From positions 25,910 to 89,909 of the forward strand of contig JAIKZI010000013.1 in NCBI GenBank assembly GCA_024682375.1: 64,000 nt of DNA, read 5' to 3'. The notes beneath the pieces were generated by a model. It was not told the origin of the DNA and did not search any database. It saw nothing but the letters and a program-made list of their open reading frames with translations. Origin of the DNA: Lachnospiraceae bacterium (GTDB taxonomy: Bacteria; Bacillota; Clostridia; Lachnospirales; Lachnospiraceae). Shown piece by piece: positions 54,870 through 63,838 of this stretch. Each line of letters opens with the position of its first letter. The stretch's first letter is position 1. The position numbers and the translations under genes are program-made.

Positions 54870-56330
54870 TTATTTCTTTAAACCCATAGCAAGTTTAATA
54901 ACGTTATAAGCTCCATCGTAGATACCCATTTTTTTATTTTCTACGATGCATTCACACATACTTTCAAGCATCTTCTCATCTTTCATAAAAAGATCAATCA
55001 TCTGAAGTGTATGTGGAATATCTCTACATTCAAGCGTTCCATCGCCGATTTCGGCTGAATGAATTGCTCCCCACATCTCATGCTTTCCAACTCTCTTTAT
55101 AAAGAGCTTTGGCACTGGGTAAAAAGCAAGCTCGCTAGGTTTTGTAACCAGCACATCACAGCTTCTCATAAGAAGGTTTGTGATATATACAGCTTCAAAA
55201 ATATCCTTGTGATAGAAACCATGAATTCCTGTCACATCACCATTTAGAGCCTCTTTTGCAAAATCAGAAGCCTCAGAAAAATCATTGAAGTGTTCTTTCG
55301 AAATTGCTTCCATCTCTGGAATCTCTTTTAATAAATCATCCCATACATTCTTATAGTCGCCGACATTTACATATAGACATGCCTTCTTAGCTTTAATATA
55401 TGGAAGCAGGTATTTTATTATTGCGGAAAAAATTTCCTTCTGAGCGCCAGCACCACCGATTGTTAAAAGGAAACGCATAGGCTTTCCTTCTTTTTTCCTG
55501 GAAAGTCTTCTCTCACAGTCACTTTCAATATTTGAAACAAGTTCGTGATCGATGTAGTGACCTGTGTAAACCAAATCCTCATCCGGCATTGGATTATTTA
55601 CTCTATCCTTGTTCATGCCGTTTAGGATTTTATAACCCTGATAAGCATTTCTTGTCTGGATTGTATGTACTGAACCTTCTGAAAGGTGAAGCGCCATAGG
55701 CCAGTTATCTGGAATAGCATTTACTACATGCTTCATTCCTGCATGGATGGCTGACTGAGCTGGCCATACATGAGTTCCAACTACAGGAATATCCTTTGGA
55801 ATATTTCTATATACAGGAGCCATAAGTTCTGCATTCTTCTGATCAGCTGCGTTATAAGAAAGTGCTCTGAATCCTTCGTAATTCATAGGCTCCCAAACAA
55901 GCTTGTTAAAAATAGGATTCTTTGAAAGTCTAGAACCTAGTGAATATAAATCGTTCTGCGCAGAGATAACCTTTGTACAAGTTGTCTCTGGGAAAGAATT
56001 CAAATCCAACCAGTAAGGCTTATATCCCAGAGCCTTTGCAGCTGATGCCATAGCCATAGAGATTCTATAATGTCCGAATCCCATTCTGATATTGCTTACG
56101 ATGATTCCCTTTTCAAGGTCAAATTCTTCCTCAGATTCACCTTCGTTCAATCTGATATCATAAACCCCGAGTGACTCTCCGATTACAGGATTCTTCCTAA
56201 TAGTAACCTTGTAATCAACATTAGAATCATCTCCAAATTTTCTTATAAACTTCTTCTTTGATTTCAGAGCTTTCTTATAATCTTTTTTCGAAATCTCATT
56301 ACCAAAGATCACCTTTGATTTATCTGTCAT
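54870..56330 (-). CDS. GT-B-like protein of unknown function
   Basis: A 486-residue soluble protein I cannot place in a named family with certainty. A segment SNIRMGFGHYRISMAMASAA resembles the N-terminal Gly-rich loop of MurG/MGDG-synthase glycosyltransferases; TIGGAGAQKEIFS and TKPSELAFYPVPKL resemble the GT28 C-terminal nucleotide-sugar site. This suggests a GT-B fold. Its start codon shares one base with the GH2 stop (TGATG), so it is made together with GH2 and the symporter. ATG 56330 has a GAGGG site; GTG 56333 is also possible. A sugar-phosphorylase-like or transferase role in oligosaccharide use is possible but unproven. Confidence 0.72.
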   Translation of the reverse strand: MTDKSKVIFGNEISKKDYKKALKSKKKFIRKFGDDSNVDYKVTIRKNPVIGESLGVYDIRLNEGESEEEFDLEKGIIVSNIRMGFGHYRISMAMASAAKALGYKPYWLDLNSFPETTCTKVISAQNDLYSLGSRLSKNPIFNKLVWEPMNYEGFRALSYNAADQKNAELMAPVYRNIPKDIPVVGTHVWPAQSAIHAGMKHVVNAIPDNWPMALHLSEGSVHTIQTRNAYQGYKILNGMNKDRVNNPMPDEDLVYTGHYIDHELVSNIESDCERRLSRKKEGKPMRFLLTIGGAGAQKEIFSAIIKYLLPYIKAKKACLYVNVGDYKNVWDDLLKEIPEMEAISKEHFNDFSEASDFAKEALNGDVTGIHGFYHKDIFEAVYITNLLMRSCDVLVTKPSELAFYPVPKLFIKRVGKHEMWGAIHSAEIGDGTLECRDIPHTLQMIDLFMKDEKMLESMCECIVENKKMGIYDGAYNVIKLAMGLKK

Positions 56331-58801
56331 CACAATCCCTCACATTCTGCTTCAAGATATACCACTACAGGCTTTGTATGCTCTGTCTGAAGTGTTACCT
56401 TCACCTTTCCAGACTTACCCACACTCTTTAAATAGACACCCGTCATACCACCTCTTATAGAACTAATCTGTGGTCCCACAATCTCTGCCGGTCCATCTAC
56501 TGTGACTGTAAGTGGCTCATTGTAAAAGTAAAGCTGATTCTTGTTTTCATCTACAACCTTGACTCTAATCTCTAGACAGTCGTATGTCTCACTTTCAACG
56601 AGAACATCATCTGATATTGTCACATCAAGTTTTGCTTCCTTCATAGGAGCAATCTTCTTTGAAAGGATTACCTTTCCATCTTTTATCGCATCAAATCTAT
56701 ATTCTGTAGATTCCTCTCCCCAATTTCCGATGTACTTCTGATATAGAGGCACAGCATCAGCTGGATTCATATGATAGAAAAGCACAAGTCTTATAGCATC
56801 CCACATCATCATCTTTGTCATCTTTCCATTATAGAGAGAGTAACTATTTAAAAGATGCTTACAAATATCGGCCTGCTTTTCTTTCATGCCCTCTTCTGTA
56901 ACAAGGTCGTTTCCGATATAGTCATCAATCAGAATCGGTCCATGTTTTAATGCCTTGTATTTACTATCAGCCGGGAAGTATTCCTTTAAGAATCTTCCAT
57001 TCTTATACATCTTTACAGAATCGGCATTTGAAATGATGTAACAATCACCTCTGTTTGATGCCGGATGTTCACCGATATCCATAGAGCTTGTAACCTCAAG
57101 AATTGGATCTAGTGAATTTTCTGCAGCATAGACATATGAAGCCATCTTTGGATTTCTATACATATCCATAACACCGTGATAGCAGATTCTATCTCCACTA
57201 CCGAAATCCTTATGAGTGTTATAGTCAAACATGCACCAGCCAAACGATCCACAAATATCATCTTCTGAGGCAATCGCATCCAAAACATTTGCATGTCGAA
57301 GCACATGTTCTCTTCTATGTTCTTCCCAGTCAAAAGCCTTTGTAGGATACATATGTCCATTGTACTCAGTTACGAGATAAGGCTTTGACATATCATTTGT
57401 AGACTTGTTTTTCTTAAGACATCCCTCATTATTTCCGGAATGAACGAAGTCATTATAAGTAAATACATCCTCCTGGATGTTTGTATTCTTATCAGCTGTT
57501 CTGCAACGAACTCCTCCAGTCTGTCTCGTTCCATCAAAGATGTGACAAACTGCATTAGTTCTCGCATAGAATTCGTCATTGTCCTCAGACTCATTAATAC
57601 GAACTCCCCAAATCATGATAGATGGATGGTTTCTATACTGAGTCACCATCTCAACTACATTCCTGACAGCCTTATCCTGCCAGTCCTTTTTTCCAATATG
57701 CTGCCATCCTGGAATCTCTGTAAACACGAGAAGTCCAGTGATATCGCACTCTTCAATAAAGTACTGTGACTGCGGATAATGTGAAGTACGAACTGCATTC
57801 ACCCCGAGCTCGTATTTAAGAATATCAGCATCATGTCTCTGCATATTCTTAGGCATCGCATATCCCACATATGGATAACTCTGATGACGATTAAGTCCAC
57901 GAATCTTTAGTTTCTCACCATTTAGATAGAATCCATCAGCTCTAAACTCTGCATTTCTAAATCCAATAGTATGTGAAACCTCGTCAAGAAGTTCCCCATC
58001 CTTGTAAAGAGAAACGCTTCCTTTATAGACATTTGGCTTCTCTGTACTCCAAGGGATTACATCCACTTCTGATTTTAAACAAATTGTCTCTTCACTCTTT
58101 AGGCCAACTAGAAAATCATCAAGATTGCATGACTTCTTTACATCCTCTTCCTTGATTTCCTTTCTCATTACCTCTTTCTCATTGAGAGAAAGTGCTAGCT
58201 CAAACCTTGAATCAGATAGATTCTCCTTAGTTTCAGCTGAAAGGATTATGTCAGCCTTATAGAGACCTTTTTTCCCAGATGAATCTTCATTTAGAAGTAG
58301 TGATGGCTGGAAAAAAACATCCTCAATTGAGAATTTTTCTCTCGCCTCTAGATAGACGTCTCTGTAGATTCCACCATAAGTCATGTAATCGATCACATAG
58401 CCAAAAGGTGGCTGATTTAGAGTTTCTCTTGAATCTAGTTTTACTGTTATTAAATTGTCTTCTCCAGTTTTAATTAGATTTGTTACATCGATTGAAAATG
58501 CTGTGTATCCATTTTCATGTGTAATAGTATGCTTTCCATTTACATAGACATCGGCCTTATGTGCCGCTCCTTCAAAAGTAAGGATAAGTTTCTTTCCTTC
58601 CCATGAAGGGTCTCCAAATAAGTGTTTCTGATAAGCTACTACTTTCTGGTAAACTTCCTCATCAAAGTAGTCATACGGTGTAATAGCTACTGTGTGTGGA
58701 ATTGTTACCACTTCCCCATTCTGGATAGCCTCACTAATGTATTTTTCATCAAATACATCTACGTAGTCCCAATCCCTATCCAGATATAATCGGTTTCTCA
58801 T
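56330..58801 (-). CDS. Glycoside hydrolase family 2 (beta-galactosidase/glucuronidase type)
   Basis: An 823-residue GH2 enzyme: jelly-roll (FEGAAHKADVYVNGKHTITHENGY), Ig-like domain, TIM barrel (RGLNRHQSYPYVG, AVRTSHYPQSQYFIEECDITGLLVFTE, acid/base Glu404 in RINES, nucleophile Glu479 in VTEYNGHM) and about 180 C-terminal residues of beta-sandwich. No signal peptide, so cytosolic. Beta-galactosidase or beta-glucuronidase or another GH2 activity cannot be distinguished from these motifs; the GH36 and GPH neighbours point to galactosides. It overlaps the TetR gene by 4 bp (ATGA). Confidence 0.92.
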   Translation of the reverse strand: MRNRLYLDRDWDYVDVFDEKYISEAIQNGEVVTIPHTVAITPYDYFDEEVYQKVVAYQKHLFGDPSWEGKKLILTFEGAAHKADVYVNGKHTITHENGYTAFSIDVTNLIKTGEDNLITVKLDSRETLNQPPFGYVIDYMTYGGIYRDVYLEAREKFSIEDVFFQPSLLLNEDSSGKKGLYKADIILSAETKENLSDSRFELALSLNEKEVMRKEIKEEDVKKSCNLDDFLVGLKSEETICLKSEVDVIPWSTEKPNVYKGSVSLYKDGELLDEVSHTIGFRNAEFRADGFYLNGEKLKIRGLNRHQSYPYVGYAMPKNMQRHDADILKYELGVNAVRTSHYPQSQYFIEECDITGLLVFTEIPGWQHIGKKDWQDKAVRNVVEMVTQYRNHPSIMIWGVRINESEDNDEFYARTNAVCHIFDGTRQTGGVRCRTADKNTNIQEDVFTYNDFVHSGNNEGCLKKNKSTNDMSKPYLVTEYNGHMYPTKAFDWEEHRREHVLRHANVLDAIASEDDICGSFGWCMFDYNTHKDFGSGDRICYHGVMDMYRNPKMASYVYAAENSLDPILEVTSSMDIGEHPASNRGDCYIISNADSVKMYKNGRFLKEYFPADSKYKALKHGPILIDDYIGNDLVTEEGMKEKQADICKHLLNSYSLYNGKMTKMMMWDAIRLVLFYHMNPADAVPLYQKYIGNWGEESTEYRFDAIKDGKVILSKKIAPMKEAKLDVTISDDVLVESETYDCLEIRVKVVDENKNQLYFYNEPLTVTVDGPAEIVGPQISSIRGGMTGVYLKSVGKSGKVKVTLQTEHTKPVVVYLEAECEGL

Positions 58802-59382
58802 GCTGTGATTCCTCCTACAAGTGTGTCAACCAATTCATTTAACGCCTTTGAATATTTGATATGATTTCTTTTCAATTCATCCCCATTTATAAATCGCTCG
58901 ATTGTAGATTCGAACATAATCTGAAATACGATTTCGCTGATATCTTTGAACACGCCCTCTTCTTTTCCTTTTCTAAGAAGTTCAAGTGTTTTCTCCCAAT
59001 CGTTTTCAAGTCTTTCTCTAACTTTCTTGTCAACTTCAGGATACTTTCCACGAATCTCGTACAAAGTCGCAAAGTCAACATCTAAAGAAGCCTCCGGCAT
59101 CGCTCCAAGAATTCTTTTGAATTTTTCTTTTGTATCGAGGCTGTCGTCTTCCCAAACCTTTTCCTCATCCTCTTTTACTCGATCAAAGAAATAATCTACA
59201 AGCTCCACTAAAAGTTGCTTCTTGTCATCGAATACTGTGTAGATTGTCTTCTTAGACATTCCAAGTTCTTTGGAAATGTCACTCATCGTAAAGGATGCAC
59301 CTTTCTTTCTGAAGACTTCTACAGTCCCATCCAACACACGCTTCTTTGTGTCCTGGGTATTCTGTTTTAAAAAGCCGCTCAT
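58798..59382 (-). CDS. TetR-family regulator of the GH2 operon
   Basis: A 194-residue TetR: N-terminal HTH (about 12-58, TMSDISKELGMSKKTIYTVFDDKKQLL) and a helical ligand domain. It is the first gene of the GH2-GT-GPH-GH36 operon, with an imperfect palindrome GGAAAC-CTAGAAA / TTTCTAGTTTCC upstream (59499-59534). Autoregulation is likely; the ligand could be a galactoside but is unknown. Confidence 0.88.
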   Translation of the reverse strand: MSGFLKQNTQDTKKRVLDGTVEVFRKKGASFTMSDISKELGMSKKTIYTVFDDKKQLLVELVDYFFDRVKEDEEKVWEDDSLDTKEKFKRILGAMPEASLDVDFATLYEIRGKYPEVDKKVRERLENDWEKTLELLRKGKEEGVFKDISEIVFQIMFESTIERFINGDELKRNHIKYSKALNELVDTLVGGITA

Positions 59383-59498
59383 ACAAAATCCTCTTTCTAT
59401 TTGTAGTTTGTTGTTTACTTAATGTTTTGTTGTTTTCTTTGTTGTTCGATCTGGTTGCCTTTTGGCCTTAATTTCACTACCTTTTGGCTCACCTTTTC

Positions 59499-59534
59499 GG
59501 AAACCTAGAAACCATAACCAGTTTTCTAGTTTCC
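59499..59534 (-). promoter_or_regulatory. Candidate TetR operator and promoter of the GH2 operon
   Basis: A near-perfect inverted repeat GGAAACCTAGAAA-N11-TTTCTAGTTTCC, just after a promoter-like TTGAGG-18-TATGAT (minus strand, about 59536-59566). A third GTTTCC at 59558-59563 lies inside the promoter. Position fits a repressor site. Confidence 0.6.
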
Positions 59535-59582
59535 TATATCATATCATTCAAAGGATAGTTTCCTCAATATGACGAAATAACT

Positions 59583-59989
59583 AATAATAGAGGATGAATT
59601 TTGTTTATTTTTACAATTTAGTTTCCAGATGTGAGTTTAGATTTCCCATTTCCTCGGAGTTTCAGTTTTAGATGCAAAAATAAAAAGCATAGAATCATGG
59701 CTTTCAACATGATTCTATGCTTGATCTACATGGTCTGTTTGCCTTAAAGCGTATTCCTTGGAGTTTTTGCCTCTCAACTTGCTATGCCCCTCCGTCCACT
59801 TCCGAGGTTTGTTTGCTTTAAAGCGTATTCCTCGGAATTTTTGCCTCTTTTTTAAGCAAGTTAAAAGAACAATCTCCGAGTTTTCCCCTTATATCGAAAC
59901 AAGCCCTGTGTTTTCAGCTATTTTTTCCTAAATTTTTACGAGGTTCTTGACATTTCGATACCAAACCTCGGAACACAACCCCAAAATAG
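59583..59989. repeat. Intergenic palindromic repeats (TTCCGAGG family)
   Basis: No gene. A perfect 15-bp hairpin AAGCATAGAATCATG-N8-CATGATTCTATGCTT is at 59685-59722. A 39-nt sequence is repeated at 59736-59774 and 59810-59848 (3 differences; starts TGTTTGC, contains TTAAAGCGTATTCC, ends TTTTTGCCTCT). The second copy is bracketed by TTCCGAGG and CCTCGGAA. AACTTGCT at 59777 and TTTAAGCAAGTT at 59850 resemble words of the 47-48.6 kb array. Further GAGGTT / AACCTC words near 59940-59970. Confidence 0.75.
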
Positions 59990-60517
59990 CTATATAACCC
60001 CTTCCAGCGTTCTAGCAATATCAAAAACATCTTCCTTCTCGCCATCTTCGATCCACTGCAAGAAGCTATTCAAAAGTGCGCCAGCATAAGCGTACAGAAT
60101 ATACAAAGAATTCTTATATTCCTTCTTAATATGTTCATTCATAAAATCATTGATAGCATTAAACGCGATTGAATGTAACCTATTATTTACAAGCGTATGA
60201 AAGAAATCTGAATACCCATCGAAAAACTTAAACGAAAAAACAATATGATCAAAGCTAAAAAACTTCCCATCAAAATTCAAACGTTCATTTTCAGTCAAAT
60301 ACTCAGAAACAATCATCTTCAAATAATCTTCCAAAACCGAATAAACATCCACATAATGCTGGTAAAAAGTTGTCCTTGAAACTCCAGCTTCCCTGGCAAT
60401 CTCAGAAATCCTAAGCTTATCGATACTCTTATTTTTAAGAAGTTTCAAAACCGCATCACCAATGCACTTTCTGGTAAACTCCGTCTTCAAATTAATAGAA
60501 AAATTTCCAAGTTTCAT
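59990..60517 (-). CDS. TetR/AcrR-family regulator
   Basis: A 175-residue TetR: HTH motif (KLRISEIAREAGVSRTTFYQHYVDVYSVL) near residues 30-60, then a helical domain ending QWIEDGEKEDVFDIARTLEG. The ATG at 60517 follows GGAGAGG; the longer start at 60541 would overlap it. It is divergent from degV (149 bp apart), which it may control. The HTH places it in the TetR family without doubt; ligand unknown. Confidence 0.85.
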   Translation of the reverse strand: MKLGNFSINLKTEFTRKCIGDAVLKLLKNKSIDKLRISEIAREAGVSRTTFYQHYVDVYSVLEDYLKMIVSEYLTENERLNFDGKFFSFDHIVFSFKFFDGYSDFFHTLVNNRLHSIAFNAINDFMNEHIKKEYKNSLYILYAYAGALLNSFLQWIEDGEKEDVFDIARTLEGVI

Positions 60518-60665
60518 AAAGGCCTCTCCATTCCCAAACAAAACGTAAAAAAGTGAACAAAAACGCTAATTTTGTAAATTGTACTGCTTCTAAATTGCCA
60601 TTACAATACTATAGGGATTTAGAGAAAAGATTACGACAACTTTTTTCCATAAGGAGATATATAAA

Positions 60666-61493
60666 ATGATTAAATTTATAACCGATTCTTCGTGTGATAT
60701 AGACGATATAAACGGAACGAAACTCGAGGTTGCTCCGCTCACGATCTCGACAAAAGAAAGAGAATTTCTCGACGACAAAAATCTCGACGTTCACGAAATG
60801 CTCGACTACCTAAGAGACTTTTCCGGCCAATCACATACCGCCTGCCCTTCACCGGACAGCTGGCTAAAAACATTCGAAAACGGCACGGAAAACTATGTTG
60901 TCACCATGACAAGCAAACTCTCCGGCACCTATAACAGCGCCAAGATTGCAAAAGACATGTACCAGGAAGACCATCCGGACTCAAAAATCTGCATCATCGA
61001 CTCACTAAGCACTGGTCCGGAAATGCGACTCATCATGGAAAAAATAATCGAACTAAAAAACGCCGGTAAAACCTTTGAAGAAATCTCATCTTCAATAAAA
61101 AACTACCTTGCAAAAACTCGACTATTCTTTGCGTTTAAATCCCTCCACAATTTTGCGCAGAATGGTCGAATCAACAAGGCTATCGCCGCCATCGTCGAAA
61201 AGCTAAACATCCGAATCATAGGCACCGCAAGTGACGAAGGCGATATCATGCCTACACATAAATGCCGCGGGGAAAAAAGTTCCCTAAACAACATAGTCTC
61301 CGAGATTATAGACTCTGGCTTCAACGGAGGAAAGATTAGAATTTGTCACGTTGAAAACCTAGACTTCGCAAAAAAAGTCGGCGAAAGAATACTTGAACTT
61401 TTTCCCAAAACCGACCTAAAAATCTACCCTGCCAGAGGCATCTGCAGCTACTACGGTGAAAGAGGCGGCATAATAATAGGATGTGAGGACTAA
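60666..61493 (+). CDS. DegV-family fatty-acid-binding protein
   Basis: A 275-residue DegV: ITDSSCDI opening, APLTIS, CPSPDSWL (binding-loop Ser), TMTSKLSGTYNSA and the ARGICSYYGERGGIIIGC end. DegV/FakB proteins bind a fatty acid for the FakA kinase. A good AAGGAG site precedes ATG. The gene ends with a terminator hairpin overlapping its stop. It is divergent from the TetR gene. Confidence 0.94.
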   Translation: MIKFITDSSCDIDDINGTKLEVAPLTISTKEREFLDDKNLDVHEMLDYLRDFSGQSHTACPSPDSWLKTFENGTENYVVTMTSKLSGTYNSAKIAKDMYQEDHPDSKICIIDSLSTGPEMRLIMEKIIELKNAGKTFEEISSSIKNYLAKTRLFFAFKSLHNFAQNGRINKAIAAIVEKLNIRIIGTASDEGDIMPTHKCRGEKSSLNNIVSEIIDSGFNGGKIRICHVENLDFAKKVGERILELFPKTDLKIYPARGICSYYGERGGIIIGCED

Positions 61494-61508
61494 CTCACAT
61501 CCTTTTTT
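61479..61508 (+). terminator. Terminator of degV
   Basis: A 9-bp stem GGATGTGAG / CTCACATCC followed by TTTTTT; the hairpin spans the stop codon. Confidence 0.92.
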
Positions 61509-61678
61509 CCGGTAAAAAAAATCAATCACTCTAAAAATCTGACATAATCACTACAAAAATTCGCACTCCTTTAAATGCTCCAAAAAAGCTCAAAAAAACT
61601 CATCCGATTATTCGAGTTAACCCAGTCTTTTGCGATGCTAAAATATGGCTGGGGTTAGATATTTAAAGGAGGAGAAAT

Positions 61679-63763
61679 ATGAAAACCAAGCTAAAACTTA
61701 GGCTAGTCACGGCATTTTTACTCATTTTCGTAATGTCGTTTTCTTGCCTAACCGGATGCAAATCTAAAAGCGCAGTTTCCGAAAAATCAACTGTAACTGC
61801 TGAAAAGAACACATCCAAAAATTCAAGCAAAGGTGTCGTAAAACATAACACCACGCGAAATTCCAATGCAAACAATAAAACTTCAGAAGAAAACAATGCA
61901 GGCACAACTACTGCAACCAGAAAAGTTGCCAACAAAACTACAGCTCAAAGAACTGTAAATCGTGCTGCAACAATAACTACAGCTAGCGCAGAAACTCAGC
62001 AAACAGCTATGTCAAATCAAACAACATCAAAAACCCCATCAGTAAAACCAGAAAACAAACCAGCCGTAAAGCCGGCAAAAAAGCCAGCTAATAAACCGGC
62101 AAAAAAGCCAGACTATAAAAACATGTCAGCTCTTGAAGTCACAAAATATCTAGGCAACGGTATCAACCTCGGAAACACTTTCGAAGCTTACGGCCACAGC
62201 ACTCTCGGCACATCGACCAACGTCTCAGCTTATGAAACCTGCTGGGGCCAGCCCGTCACAACAAAAGAAATGATTTCAGGCATGAAGGCTGCCGGTTTCG
62301 ACAGTATCAGAATCCCTATCGCCTGGACCAATATGATGAACTTCGAGTCCGGTGACTACACAATAAATCAGGCCTACATCAACAGAATCAAAGAAGTCGT
62401 AAACTGGGCGCTCGACAGCGATATGTTTGTCATCATAAACGATCACTGGGACGGTGGCTGGTGGTCCATGTTCGGCTCCGTCGATCAGGAAAAAAGACAA
62501 AAAGCCTGGACTATGTACGAATCGCTCTGGACTCAGCTTTCAAACGAATTCGGCAACTACTCCGAAAAGCTTATCTTCGAATCCGGAAATGAGGAACTCG
62601 GCGATCGTCTAAACGAAAGCACAGATTTCTCAAAATTCGGCACACTTACAGAAGACGAAAAATACGAAACAACCAATGCTATCAACCAGAAATTTGTAGA
62701 TATCGTCCGTAAAAGTGGAAAAAACAACGATCACAGATTCTTGCTCCTGGCCGGCTACAACACCGATATCGACAAAACCGTCGACGAAAGATTCAAAATG
62801 CCTAAAGACAGCGCTAATAGCAAGCTTTTCGTTTCTGTTCACTACTACTCACCTTGGAACTACTGCGGTACCGACCACAATGCTCGTTGGGGCACAAAAT
62901 CCGACTACACCGATATGAACACTGCACTTAAGAAACTCCAGCGCTTCACAAATGAGGGCTACGGTGTCATCATCGGTGAGTTCGCCGCCATCCCATATTA
63001 TGATAAGGAAAAAAACATTTCCGTCATGAAGAATAACACTGTCGAGTTCACTAACAATTTCCTCGACAACTGCGACGTCTACAACTACTGCCCGATGCTT
63101 TGGTCCACAAACGATTCCTACAACAAGAATACAAACAAGATGATTGATCCATCTCTCGCCGAGCTTTTCACTTCAAGAAACTATGCTTCGGAAAAAAGTT
63201 CCGGCGCATCATATCTTCCAAATGTTAAATCTAGAATGGAAGCTAACCTAAACAAAGCCCCTGAGAAATGGGATGATGTCGAAGACTACAATCCAGGCGA
63301 TTCAGTTGCTTGGATCATGTGGATGGGCGGCGCCGGCACCTACAGCACTGGCGACACCTTCAATCCTTCCGATAACACAGCCGGCATCAAAGCCTCAAAC
63401 GCTGTTGTCACCGGCCCTGGCGAATACTCTGTTTCTCTCGATTTTGCGAATGGAAACAGTGGCGTTACCTTCTCCGCCCTCGGTATCAAAGACGCCGAGA
63501 TCAAATACCCAGGCTGCATCATAAACATAAAAGAAATCACAATCGATGGCCAGGCACAGGACCTTTCAAAGGTAGGCTATACAACTTCTGACGATGGAAA
63601 ATGCACCCGCGTAAACCTCATGAACGAATGGGTCGGCCAACTCCCAACAAACGCCAGAACCATAAACGGCGATCTCACAAACGCCTCCGCCGTCATCCTC
63701 GACAAAACCAAGATAAACAATATTCATAACATTACTGTAAAATTTGAATTTGTTGTTAAATAA
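61679..63763 (+). CDS. Secreted lipoprotein cellulase, GH5
   Basis: A 694-residue protein: lipoprotein signal with perfect lipobox LTGC (Cys27), a Thr/Asn/Lys-rich linker and a KPA repeat (about 28-147), a GH5 barrel (about 150-490) and a C-terminal beta-sandwich (about 535-694). Motifs: GINLGNTFEA, IRIPIAWTNMM, NDHWDGGW, acid/base Glu305 in FESGNEELG (canonical NEP is NEE here), VSVHYYSPW and nucleophile Glu434 in VIIGEFAA. It hydrolyses beta-1,4-glucans and is anchored outside the membrane. The C-terminal domain may bind carbohydrate. AGGAGG lies before ATG. Codons look richer in C at third positions than neighbouring genes. Confidence 0.93.
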   Translation: MKTKLKLRLVTAFLLIFVMSFSCLTGCKSKSAVSEKSTVTAEKNTSKNSSKGVVKHNTTRNSNANNKTSEENNAGTTTATRKVANKTTAQRTVNRAATITTASAETQQTAMSNQTTSKTPSVKPENKPAVKPAKKPANKPAKKPDYKNMSALEVTKYLGNGINLGNTFEAYGHSTLGTSTNVSAYETCWGQPVTTKEMISGMKAAGFDSIRIPIAWTNMMNFESGDYTINQAYINRIKEVVNWALDSDMFVIINDHWDGGWWSMFGSVDQEKRQKAWTMYESLWTQLSNEFGNYSEKLIFESGNEELGDRLNESTDFSKFGTLTEDEKYETTNAINQKFVDIVRKSGKNNDHRFLLLAGYNTDIDKTVDERFKMPKDSANSKLFVSVHYYSPWNYCGTDHNARWGTKSDYTDMNTALKKLQRFTNEGYGVIIGEFAAIPYYDKEKNISVMKNNTVEFTNNFLDNCDVYNYCPMLWSTNDSYNKNTNKMIDPSLAELFTSRNYASEKSSGASYLPNVKSRMEANLNKAPEKWDDVEDYNPGDSVAWIMWMGGAGTYSTGDTFNPSDNTAGIKASNAVVTGPGEYSVSLDFANGNSGVTFSALGIKDAEIKYPGCIINIKEITIDGQAQDLSKVGYTTSDDGKCTRVNLMNEWVGQLPTNARTINGDLTNASAVILDKTKINNIHNITVKFEFVVK

Positions 63764-63795
63764 CAAGTCTTTAAAATTACCTGAATATGTAAGCT

Positions 63796-63828
63796 ATCAC
63801 CGACCATGAGAGCATGGCCGGTGATTTT
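63796..63828 (+). terminator. Terminator of the cellulase gene
   Basis: Stem ATCACCGACCATG / CATGGCCGGTGAT, loop AGAG, followed by TTTTTC. Confidence 0.92.
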
Positions 63829-63838
63829 TCTTTCAAAT

